The notes under the pieces were generated by a model. The model was not told where the DNA came from. It saw only the letters and a program-made list of their open reading frames with translations, and searched no databases. From Pseudomonadota bacterium (GTDB lineage: Bacteria; Pseudomonadota; Alphaproteobacteria; Rhizobiales; Xanthobacteraceae), in the NCBI GenBank assembly GCA_023434095.1, contig JAEYTJ010000136.1, positions 1-16,718 of the forward strand: a stretch of 16,718 nt of DNA, in the 5' to 3' direction. Every line of letters starts with the position of its first letter. Position 1 is the first letter of the stretch. The position numbers and the translations under genes were made by a program. Below are positions 6,550 through 13,360 of this stretch, piece by piece.

Positions 6550-6603
6550 TGAGCCCCCGAAAGGTCGAGAGGGAAAAGGCTCCGTCGCTGCATACGGGGT
6601 CAC

Positions 6604-6628
6604 AACGAGCCAAAAGCGAAACGGTTCC
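6604..6628 (-). promoter_or_regulatory. EcfG promoter of nepR-ecfG
   Basis: On the minus strand, GGAAC (6628-6624) and CGTT (6607-6604) are separated by exactly 16 bases. The predicted transcript starts near 6597, giving a leader of about 48 nt to the nepR ATG at 6549. Autoregulation of nepR-ecfG by EcfG is established in several Alphaproteobacteria, and this site fits it. Confidence 0.88.
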
Positions 6629-6667
6629 GGGAATTATCGTGCGTCGCAGAAATTTTTGACCTACTCG

Positions 6668-6692
6668 GGAACCACGCGGCCCATGACGCGTT
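6668..6692 (+). promoter_or_regulatory. EcfG promoter of the phyR-kinase operon
   Basis: GGAAC (6668-6672) and CGTT (6689-6692) are separated by exactly 16 bases, and the motif lies 38 bp before the GTG start of phyR. It stands back to back with the nepR promoter, with about 40 bp between the two -35 elements. Confidence 0.88.
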
Positions 6693-6730
6693 AACAGCCG
6701 CTTCACAATTGCAGCTTCGGGGAGACGCGA

Positions 6731-7534
6731 GTGAGCACTTCTCAACTTGTCGCGCAGCACCTGCCCTTTCTGCGCCGCTATGCGCGCGCACTGAGCGGCA
6801 GCCAGTCGGCCGGCGACGCCTATGTTACCGCCATGCTCGAAACGCTCATCGCCGATCCCTCGACGCTCGACCGTTCGATCGACCCCCGCGTAGCTCTCTA
6901 CACGCTGCTCACGCGCCTGTGGGATTCCGTCACGCTGAACGCCCAGGTCGACGCACCGCCGGCCCCGCTGCAGGGCGAGCGGCGCCTCGGCCACATCACC
7001 CCGGTGGTGCGCCAGGCGTTCCTTCTGGTCTCGCTGGAAGGCTTCACCGAGGAAGAGGCGGCGAGCATCCTCTCCATCGACGTGCCGACCCTTCGCAACC
7101 TCGTCGAGGATGCCGGCCGCGAGCTGGCGGCGGAAATCGCCACCGACGTGCTGATCATCGAGGACGAGCCGTTCATCGCTCTCGACCTCGAAGGGCTGGT
7201 GGAAGGCCTCGGTCACCGGGTCACCGGCATCGCCCGCACCCATACGGAAGCGGTCGACCTCGCCCGGCGCAAGGCGCCTGGCCTCATCCTCGCCGACATC
7301 CAGCTGGCGGACGGGTCGTCCGGCCTCGATGCGGTGAACGAGCTGATCGAGAAAACCGAAGTCCCGGTTATCTTCATCACCGCCTATCCCGAGCGCTTCC
7401 TCACCGGCGTCCGCCCCGAGCCGGCCTTCCTGATCGCCAAGCCCTTCCAGCCCTCGACCGTCGCCGCCGTGATCAGCCAGGCGCTGTTCTTCGAGCGACG
7501 CGCCCGTCCGCGGGAGCAGCGCGCCACCGCCTGA
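6731..7534 (+). CDS. phyR: PhyR, anti-anti-sigma response regulator of the general stress response
   Basis: PhyR is the partner switch of the system: when phosphorylated, its N-terminal sigma-factor-like domain binds NepR. The 267-residue protein has that ECF-mimic domain at about 1-135 (QLVAQHLPFLRRYARALSGSQ..., then VRQAFLLVSLEGFTEEEAASIL). The receiver domain (about 138-255) carries the acidic pair E144-D145, phospho-acceptor D189 in LILADIQLADG, T217 in IFITAYPE and K237 in IAKPF. This domain order, with the receiver at the C-terminus, is unique to PhyR. The GTG at 6731 is preceded by GGGGAG at 6719-6724. The gene is followed after 10 bp by a histidine kinase gene, probably its cognate sensor, under the same EcfG promoter. 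Confidence 0.96.
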   Translation: MSTSQLVAQHLPFLRRYARALSGSQSAGDAYVTAMLETLIADPSTLDRSIDPRVALYTLLTRLWDSVTLNAQVDAPPAPLQGERRLGHITPVVRQAFLLVSLEGFTEEEAASILSIDVPTLRNLVEDAGRELAAEIATDVLIIEDEPFIALDLEGLVEGLGHRVTGIARTHTEAVDLARRKAPGLILADIQLADGSSGLDAVNELIEKTEVPVIFITAYPERFLTGVRPEPAFLIAKPFQPSTVAAVISQALFFERRARPREQRATA

Positions 7535-7544
7535 GCGCAGTTAA

Positions 7545-8864
7545 ATGCTCGACATCGCCCTCGTCGACAACGCGGCACGCTGGATCACCGTCCTGTCGTC
7601 GCTGGCCATTTTCGTGGCCATCGTTCGTCTGCTGTATCTGCGCCGCAATCTCTCGCTGCGCACGCGGCTGCTCGGCCTGCTTCTGGCGACGCTGGTCCTG
7701 TCGTTCGGCGGACTCTCGCTGCTGGTGATCTTCGACTTCGGCAGCACCTTCCCGCTGCTGCCGATGGCGGTGCGAATCGGCATCGCGCTGCTCAACCTCG
7801 TCGGCGCACTGGCGCTGTGGTCGAACTTCGCCGCGCTGATCGACATGCCGACGCCGCGCCACGCGGTCAGCGAGCAGCGCCGGCTGACGCTCGAACTCGC
7901 TACCGCCCTGCAGCGCTACGAGATGGCGCTGCGCGGCTCGAATGTCGCGATCTTCACCCAGGACCGTGATCTTCACTACACCTCGGTCAGCAAGCCGCTG
8001 TTCGGCTTTCCCGTGGAACAGGTGCTGGGCTCCACCGATGCCGACCTGCTCGGCGAGGCGCAGGCCCAGGCGCTGACCCTCCTCAAGCGGGAGGCGATGG
8101 CTTCCTCCGCCTCGCGCAAGGGCGAGATCGAGATCGAGGAAGCCGGGCGCAGATGCTGGTACGACATCCACATCGACCCGCTGCGCGATCTCGCGGGCAC
8201 CACGGTGGGGCTGACCGGCGCCGCCGTCGACGTCACCGAGCGCAAGGAGAACGAGCAGCATCTGCGCCTCCTGATGCGCGAGCTGACCCACCGCTCGAAG
8301 AACCTTCTCGCGGTCATCCAGGCCATGGCGCGCCAGACCGCCCGCCATGCCGGCTCCATCGACAATTTCGTCGAGATTTTCAGCGCCCGGCTGCAGGCGC
8401 TGTCCAAGTCGCACGACCTTCTGGTGCAGGAGAGCTGGTACGGTGCCTCGCTGAACGACATGGTCCGCTCCCAGCTCGGCCATCATCTCGACGGCGAGAA
8501 CAGCCAGTTCACCATCAAGGGCCCCAACCTGTTCCTCAAGCCGGAAGCCGCGCAGAATATCGGCCTCGCCATTCACGAGCTTTCCACCAATGCCGCCAAA
8601 TATGGCGCGCTGTCGGTGCCGGGCGGCCATGTCGACATCAACTGGGCGCGGCGCACGCCGGAGGCGGGCGGCGGCTTCGAGCTCGCCTGGCGGGAACGCG
8701 GCGGACCTCCGGTCGCCAAGCCCGCCGGACGCGGCTTCGGCTCGCTGGTGATCGAGCGCAACCTCGCCCGCGCCCTTGACGGCAAGGTGGAACTCGATTT
8801 CGCCCCCGCCGGCCTCGTCTGCACCGTGAGCGTGCCCGAGAGCCATCTGACGCCCGAGCGCTGA
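7545..8864 (+). CDS. Membrane-bound HWE-family sensor histidine kinase (probable PhyR kinase)
   Basis: The 439-residue protein has three hydrophobic segments (about 11-32, 41-64, 73-97), then a PAS domain (about 122-235, ending in VDVTERKENEQ). The dimerisation/phospho-acceptor box is LMRELTHRSKNLLAVIQA, with H249. In the ATPase domain the N box HELSTNAAKYGALS (344-357) has the leading His, and AWRERGG (381-387) has the W-x-E motif, which defines HWE kinases. GRGFGS (about 395-400) is the G-box. HWE/HisKA_2 kinases are the usual activators of PhyR, and the gene is 10 bp downstream of phyR, so it is a PhyK-type kinase by inference. The stimulus is unknown; the short loops suggest sensing in the membrane or cytoplasm. 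The ATG at 7545 follows the phyR stop with no strong Shine-Dalgarno. Confidence 0.92.
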   Translation: MLDIALVDNAARWITVLSSLAIFVAIVRLLYLRRNLSLRTRLLGLLLATLVLSFGGLSLLVIFDFGSTFPLLPMAVRIGIALLNLVGALALWSNFAALIDMPTPRHAVSEQRRLTLELATALQRYEMALRGSNVAIFTQDRDLHYTSVSKPLFGFPVEQVLGSTDADLLGEAQAQALTLLKREAMASSASRKGEIEIEEAGRRCWYDIHIDPLRDLAGTTVGLTGAAVDVTERKENEQHLRLLMRELTHRSKNLLAVIQAMARQTARHAGSIDNFVEIFSARLQALSKSHDLLVQESWYGASLNDMVRSQLGHHLDGENSQFTIKGPNLFLKPEAAQNIGLAIHELSTNAAKYGALSVPGGHVDINWARRTPEAGGGFELAWRERGGPPVAKPAGRGFGSLVIERNLARALDGKVELDFAPAGLVCTVSVPESHLTPER

Positions 8865-8936
8865 CCGCTCGGCGCCGAATCTCCCCCGCTCCTTCCCGGC
8901 ACGAAATCACCGCGCGCGAAAACGTGATCGCGTGCG

Positions 8937-8961
8937 GGAACGCGAAGCATTTACGTGCGTT
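8937..8961 (+). promoter_or_regulatory. EcfG promoter of the unknown gene at 9098
   Basis: GGAAC (8937-8941) and CGTT (8958-8961) are separated by exactly 16 bases, in the intergenic region after the kinase gene. The leader to the ATG at 9098 would be about 130 nt, long for this window. I saw no clear secondary structure in the leader. Confidence 0.82.
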
Positions 8962-9097
8962 AACCCTGCGACCACGGCGAGAAGCCTCGCCGAGCGAAAT
9001 CACAAGACATTCGTTGCGGACACTCTCCGGCAGCGGCGTGGTGCACGTCGCGGCGGGGCACGGCTGCCTGCGGATGCCGGTCGTAAGGGGAACAGTG

Positions 9098-9583
9098 ATG
9101 AAGGGCACCGACAGCATCGTCAAAGGCTCTGCCTACCTCCTCGGCGCCCTCACCGGCGTCGCCTTCATGGTGCCGCTCACCGCCGGCGCGCTGGCGACCG
9201 GCTCGCTGACCCGGGCGGCCCCGACAGCGATCGCCATCGAGGCTTTCGGACCGGAGACGGGCGTGCGTCAGGCGCATCTCGTCAACCGCACTGCCAAGGC
9301 CGGGCGCCTCGACATGGCGCCCGAGAACGTGGCGCCCGAGAACGCGGCCGAAAACGCGGCGCCCGCGCCGGCGGCCTCGGAAGCGCCCGCCGCCTCCCCG
9401 CTCCCCTCCGCGCCCGCGCGCGCCATCGCCAACAGCCAGCCGGAGCCCGCCCCCGTAGCGCCGACCCGCGCGACCCGGACGCCGAAGGGCTGCCTCTCCG
9501 CGCTTGGCGTCACCAAATCAAGTCTTTCCACGGAAGAGCTGACGATCTGCGTCGCCGACGCCTCGATCATCAATCGTCTGTGA
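9098..9583 (+). CDS. Unrecognised envelope protein with two-cysteine C-terminal motif, predicted stress-induced
   Basis: I do not recognise this 161-residue protein. It begins with a short polar N-terminus and a hydrophobic segment (about 10-36), which is a signal anchor or uncleaved signal. A low-complexity Ala/Pro/Glu linker follows (about 70-125), including a tandem APEN-type repeat. It ends in a compact, non-repetitive tail of about 30 residues (GCLSALGVTKSSLSTEELTICVADASIINRL) containing the only two cysteines after the membrane segment. The layout suggests a membrane-anchored protein whose tail lies in the periplasm, where the cysteines could form a disulfide. The ATG at 9098 follows AAGGGG at 9085-9090; the longer open frame from 8924 would overlap the promoter. 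The exact EcfG promoter at 8937 and the GSR neighbours suggest a stress effector. Confidence 0.75.
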   Translation: MKGTDSIVKGSAYLLGALTGVAFMVPLTAGALATGSLTRAAPTAIAIEAFGPETGVRQAHLVNRTAKAGRLDMAPENVAPENAAENAAPAPAASEAPAASPLPSAPARAIANSQPEPAPVAPTRATRTPKGCLSALGVTKSSLSTEELTICVADASIINRL

Positions 9584-9627
9584 TCGTTTCGTAAAGATAT
9601 ACCTTCCACTTAAATCCAAGAAATGCT

Positions 9628-9652
9628 GGAACTTCTTCGCCTTCGCCTCGTT
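9628..9652 (+). promoter_or_regulatory. EcfG promoter of the PRC-barrel gene
   Basis: GGAAC (9628-9632) and CGTT (9649-9652) are separated by exactly 16 bases. The predicted transcript starts near 9659, giving a leader of about 56 nt to the ATG at 9715. Confidence 0.86.
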
Positions 9653-9714
9653 TCCTCTACAGACGGCCGGACATCGGTCGGATTTCTGAAATTTTGAACA
9701 CGACGGAGAAGACG

Positions 9715-10293
9715 ATGACCAGCAAGCTTGCGACACTCACCGCCGCCGCTGCCCTGGCGCTCGCCCCGGCGGTCGCCTTCGCCCAGAGCCCGGCTCCCGA
9801 GACCACCACGCCGCCGGCCGCCAGCCCGGTCCAGCCGGATGCCGGCAACCCGCAGGCCCCGGCGTCCGAGATGCCGGCGACCACCCCGACCCCCGGCACC
9901 TCCGACAGCGCCGCTCCGGCCGCGTCGGCGACCGCGACCCCGGCCGCGCCGAAGTTTGTCAGCGCGCAGAGCGCCGGCCAGTGGCTCGGCTCGGATCTCA
10001 CCGGGACGGACGTCGTGACCGCCAGTGACGAGAAGCTCGGCTCCATCAGCGACGTGATCGTCGAGCGCGACGGCAGCATCATCGCCGTGGTGATCGATGT
10101 CGGCGGCTTCCTCGGCATCGGCGCCAAGCCGGTCGCGGTTTCCTTCGACTCGCTGACCGCCACCCCGACCGACAATGGCGAGAAGGTGGTGGTCTCCCTC
10201 ACCAAGGAAGAGCTGAACGCCGCCCCCGAGTTCAAGAGCCTGGATCAGGCCCGCGCCGAGACGCCGAGCACTGGCGCCACGACCACCAACTGA
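9715..10293 (+). CDS. Secreted PRC-barrel domain protein, predicted stress-induced
   Basis: This 192-residue protein has a clear cleavable signal peptide (1-23, ending A-F-A before QS). A disordered Pro/Ala/Thr linker follows (about 24-80). The PRC-barrel domain is at about 84-168 and includes WLGSDLTGTDVVTASDEKLGSISDVIVERDGSIIAVVIDVGGFLGIGAKPVAVSFDSL. PRC-barrels are small beta folds used in ribosome maturation, photosynthetic reaction centres and envelope stress proteins; in this exported form the precise role is unknown. The ATG at 9715 has GGAG six bases upstream, and the alternative TTG at 9694 would break up the signal peptide. It has its own EcfG promoter and a strong terminator, so it is transcribed alone. 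Confidence 0.9.
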   Translation: MTSKLATLTAAAALALAPAVAFAQSPAPETTTPPAASPVQPDAGNPQAPASEMPATTPTPGTSDSAAPAASATATPAAPKFVSAQSAGQWLGSDLTGTDVVTASDEKLGSISDVIVERDGSIIAVVIDVGGFLGIGAKPVAVSFDSLTATPTDNGEKVVVSLTKEELNAAPEFKSLDQARAETPSTGATTTN

Positions 10294-10367
10294 TCCGAGA
10301 CCTAACGGTTCGGCCGCCCTGCGGCCCACGTGTAGCGACCGCCGGCGCCAGCCGTGCCGTCAGGATG

Positions 10368-10396
10368 GACATGCCCGCCCTCGTGGCGGGCATGTC
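10368..10396 (+). terminator. Intrinsic-type terminator after the PRC-barrel gene
   Basis: A perfect 12-bp stem (10368-10379 with 10385-10396) has a 5-nt CTCGT loop and is followed by TCGTTT. It lies about 75 bp after the PRC-barrel stop and should insulate glnD from stress transcription. I see no other feature in the rest of the 249-bp gap before glnD and no convincing glnD promoter. Confidence 0.75.
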
Positions 10397-10542
10397 TCGT
10401 TTCAGCCCCCTCGCCGTGGACATATGGCGTTCAGGACCCGTGCATGCCGGAACAGCGGCGCTCGGCCTTCCCGCGCGGCAGCGCACGATGACGGCGGGCG
10501 GCGGATCGGGTAAAGCGGGTATCCGACCAGCCGGACCCCGCC

Positions 10543-13335
10543 ATGACCGAACCCCGCCGCCGCCCCGACCATCCCTTCAAGGAACTGTTCGACATCGACG
10601 CCATGCGCGTCGAACTCGGGGCGCTGGCCCGCGAGGTGCTGGGCACGAGCAAGTCCGGCCGCGAGATCGAGCTGCGCACCCAGCTGGCGCGGCGCCTCAA
10701 GGCGGCCTATCAGCACGGCCATCAGGTCGCCGAGCGCTGGCTGATGGAGGACGGCTCCGGCCGGCGCTGCGCCGAGCGGCTGTCGCGGCTGCAGGACGAG
10801 ATCATCGCGCTGGTGCACGAACTGGCGGTGAAGACCCTCTACCCTTCCGACAACCCCTCCACCTCCGAGCGCATGGCCATCGTCGCCGTCGGCGGCTATG
10901 GGCGCGGGCTGATGGCGCCGGGCTCCGACACCGACATCCTGTTCCTGCTGCCCTACAAGCAGACCGCCTGGGGCGAGAGCGTCGCCGAGGCGATCCTCTA
11001 CGTTCTCTGGGACATGGGGCTGAAGGTCGGCCATTCCACCCGGTCGGTGGACGAGTGCATCCGCCAGGCGCGCGGCGACATGACCATCCGCACCGCGTTG
11101 CTGGAAGCGCGCCTGCTGATCGGCGAAAAGACCCTGTTCGACGAACTCACCGCCCGCTTCGACAAGGAGGTCGTGCAGGGCACGGCGGTGGAATTCGTCG
11201 CCGCCAAGCTCGGCGAGCGCGAGGAGCGCCTCAAGCGCGCCGGCCAGTCGCGCTATGTGGTCGAGCCCAATGTGAAGGATGGCAAGGGCGGGCTGCGCGA
11301 CCTGCACACGCTGTTCTGGATCGCCAAATATGTCTACCGCGTGCACGAGACGCGCGAACTCGTGGCCAAGGGCGTGTTCACCGCCGGGGAAGCCAAGATC
11401 TTCCGCCGCTGCGAGAATTTCCTGTGGTCGGTGCGCTGCCACCTGCATTTTCTCACCGGCAAGGCGGAGGAACGCCTCTCCTTCGACCTGCAGCGGGAAA
11501 TGGCCGAGCGGCTCGGCTATGTCTCGCATCCCGGCCTGAAGGATGTCGAGCGCTTCATGAAGCACTATTTCCTCGTGGCCAAGGATGTCGGCGATCTCAC
11601 CGCCATCGTCTCCGCCGCGCTGGAGGAGCGCCACGACAAGCCGGTGCCGCGGCTCGACCGGATGATTGCGCGGCTGCGCCGCTCCGGCCGGCGCACGCTG
11701 AAGGAGAGCGCCGACTTCATCGTCGACAATGACCGCATCAACGTCGCCGATGCCAGCGCCTTCGGCCGCGACCCGTTGAATCTCATCCGCATCTTCCATC
11801 TCGCCGGCAAGCACGGGCTGAACTTCCACCCGGACGCGATGCGCCTCGCCACCCGCTCGCTCAAGCTCATCGACCACAATCTGCGCGAGAACCCGGAGGC
11901 CAACCGGCTGTTCGTCGAGATCCTGTGCTCGAAGGAGAGCCCGGAAATCGTGCTGCGGCGGATGAACGAGACCGGCGTGCTCGGCCGCTTCATTCCGGAA
12001 TTCGGCCGCATCGTCGCGATGATGCAGTTCAACATGTACCATTCCTACACGGTGGACGAGCACCTCATCCGCTCCATCGGCGCGCTCTCGCGCATCGAGC
12101 GCGGCGACCGGCCCGATTACGGCCTCGCCAACGAGCTGATGCCGACCATCAAGAACCGGCAGCTGCTCTATATTGCGGTGCTGCTCCACGACATCGCCAA
12201 GGGCCGGCCGGAAGACCATTCCATCGCCGGCGCCCGCGTCGCCCGCCGCCTGTGCCCACGCTTCGGCCTCAGCCCCATGGACACCGACACGGTGGCGTGG
12301 CTGATCGAACAGCACCTCACAATGTCCACCATCGCCCAATCGCGCGACCTTTCCGATCGCAAGACGATCGAGAACTTCGCCGCCGTGGTGCAGAATCTGG
12401 AGCGGATGAAGCTGCTGCTCATCCTCACCACGGCCGATATCCGGGCCGTCGGGCCGGGCGTGTGGAACAACTGGAAGTCGCAGCTCCTGCGCACGCTCTA
12501 TCACGAGACCGAGCCGGTCATCACCGGCGGCTTCTCCGAGAGCAACCGCAACCAGCGCGTCGCCCGCGCCCAGGCGGAGCTGCGCGGCGCCCTCACCGAC
12601 TGGGACGCCGCCGAGCTCGACGCCTATATGGGCCGCCACTACCCCACCTACTGGCTGCAGACCGACCGCCAGCATCAGGTGGAACATGCCCGCTTCATCC
12701 GCGCGACCGAAGCGCAGGGCAAGGCGCTCGCCACCCATGCCGTCACCGATCCGACGCGCGGCATCACCGAGCTCACCGTGTTCGCGCCCGACCATCCCAA
12801 GCTGCTCGCGGTGATCGCCGGCGCCTGCGCCAGCGCCGGGGCGCACATTGTCGACGCGCAGATCAGCACCACCACCGACGGGCGCGCGCTCGACACCATC
12901 TCGCTCACCCGCGCCTTCGACCAGGACGAGGACGAGATGCGCCGCGCCGACCGTATCGCCGCCGCCATCGAGAAGTCGCTGTCCGGCGAGATCCGGCTGC
13001 CGGAAGTGGTCGCCCGGCGCATCCCGAAGCGCCCGCGCGCCTTCACGGTGGAGCCCGAGGTCACGCTCAACAATTCCTGGTCGAACCGCCACACCGTGAT
13101 CGAGGTGACCGGCCTCGACCGCCCCGGCCTGCTCTACGGCCTCACCCAGACGCTCTCGCGCCTCAACCTCAACATCGCCTCCGCGCACATCGCCACCTTC
13201 GGCGAGCGGGCGGTGGACGTGTTCTACGTCACCGACCTGATGGGGGCGAAGATCATGGGCGCGGCGCGCCACTCCGCCATCCGCCGCGCGCTGCTCCAGG
13301 TGCTGGACGCCGACGACGAGGCCAACGCCGCCTGA
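10543..13335 (+). CDS. glnD: PII uridylyltransferase / uridylyl-removing enzyme
   Basis: GlnD senses glutamine and controls nitrogen assimilation by adding UMP to PII proteins when nitrogen is short and removing it when glutamine is plentiful. The 930-residue protein has all expected domains. The nucleotidyltransferase has G117-G-Y-G-R...S128-D129-T-D131. The linker helical region contains VEPNVKDGKGGLRDLHTL. The HD hydrolase domain has H500 in HSYTVDEH and H549-D550 in LLHDIAKG. Two ACT domains lie at about 743-825 and 850-930 (VIEVTGLDRPGLLYGL). Length is usual for alphaproteobacterial GlnD. The ATG at 10543 is the first in the frame, with only a weak ribosome binding site. It converges on fsr with a 25-bp gap. 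Confidence 0.97.
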   Translation: MTEPRRRPDHPFKELFDIDAMRVELGALAREVLGTSKSGREIELRTQLARRLKAAYQHGHQVAERWLMEDGSGRRCAERLSRLQDEIIALVHELAVKTLYPSDNPSTSERMAIVAVGGYGRGLMAPGSDTDILFLLPYKQTAWGESVAEAILYVLWDMGLKVGHSTRSVDECIRQARGDMTIRTALLEARLLIGEKTLFDELTARFDKEVVQGTAVEFVAAKLGEREERLKRAGQSRYVVEPNVKDGKGGLRDLHTLFWIAKYVYRVHETRELVAKGVFTAGEAKIFRRCENFLWSVRCHLHFLTGKAEERLSFDLQREMAERLGYVSHPGLKDVERFMKHYFLVAKDVGDLTAIVSAALEERHDKPVPRLDRMIARLRRSGRRTLKESADFIVDNDRINVADASAFGRDPLNLIRIFHLAGKHGLNFHPDAMRLATRSLKLIDHNLRENPEANRLFVEILCSKESPEIVLRRMNETGVLGRFIPEFGRIVAMMQFNMYHSYTVDEHLIRSIGALSRIERGDRPDYGLANELMPTIKNRQLLYIAVLLHDIAKGRPEDHSIAGARVARRLCPRFGLSPMDTDTVAWLIEQHLTMSTIAQSRDLSDRKTIENFAAVVQNLERMKLLLILTTADIRAVGPGVWNNWKSQLLRTLYHETEPVITGGFSESNRNQRVARAQAELRGALTDWDAAELDAYMGRHYPTYWLQTDRQHQVEHARFIRATEAQGKALATHAVTDPTRGITELTVFAPDHPKLLAVIAGACASAGAHIVDAQISTTTDGRALDTISLTRAFDQDEDEMRRADRIAAAIEKSLSGEIRLPEVVARRIPKRPRAFTVEPEVTLNNSWSNRHTVIEVTGLDRPGLLYGLTQTLSRLNLNIASAHIATFGERAVDVFYVTDLMGAKIMGAARHSAIRRALLQVLDADDEANAA

Positions 13336-13360
13336 GCCGGCGCGCGCCGGGTGCGCGGCG

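Noticed and set aside
6550..6603. Longer nepR product starting at 6603
   Set aside because: That start overlaps the EcfG -10 element and lies upstream of the predicted transcript start, so it would not be on the mRNA.
8924..9097. N-terminal extension of the protein at 9098
   Set aside because: The extended frame begins upstream of the EcfG promoter, has no signal-like sequence, and the ATG at 9098 has a good AAGGGG ribosome binding site.
9315..9344. Two tandem 15-bp repeats (TGGCGCCCGAGAACG) considered as a regulatory or CRISPR-like repeat
   Set aside because: They are in frame inside a coding region and encode the low-complexity Ala-Pro-Glu-Asn linker, so they reflect protein repeats.
13337..13350. 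14-bp palindrome CCGGCGCGCGCCGG between the glnD and fsr stops
   Set aside because: It is a self-complementary GC run without a loop or T-tract, expected often in such GC-rich DNA. It could aid termination, but the sequence alone does not show it.
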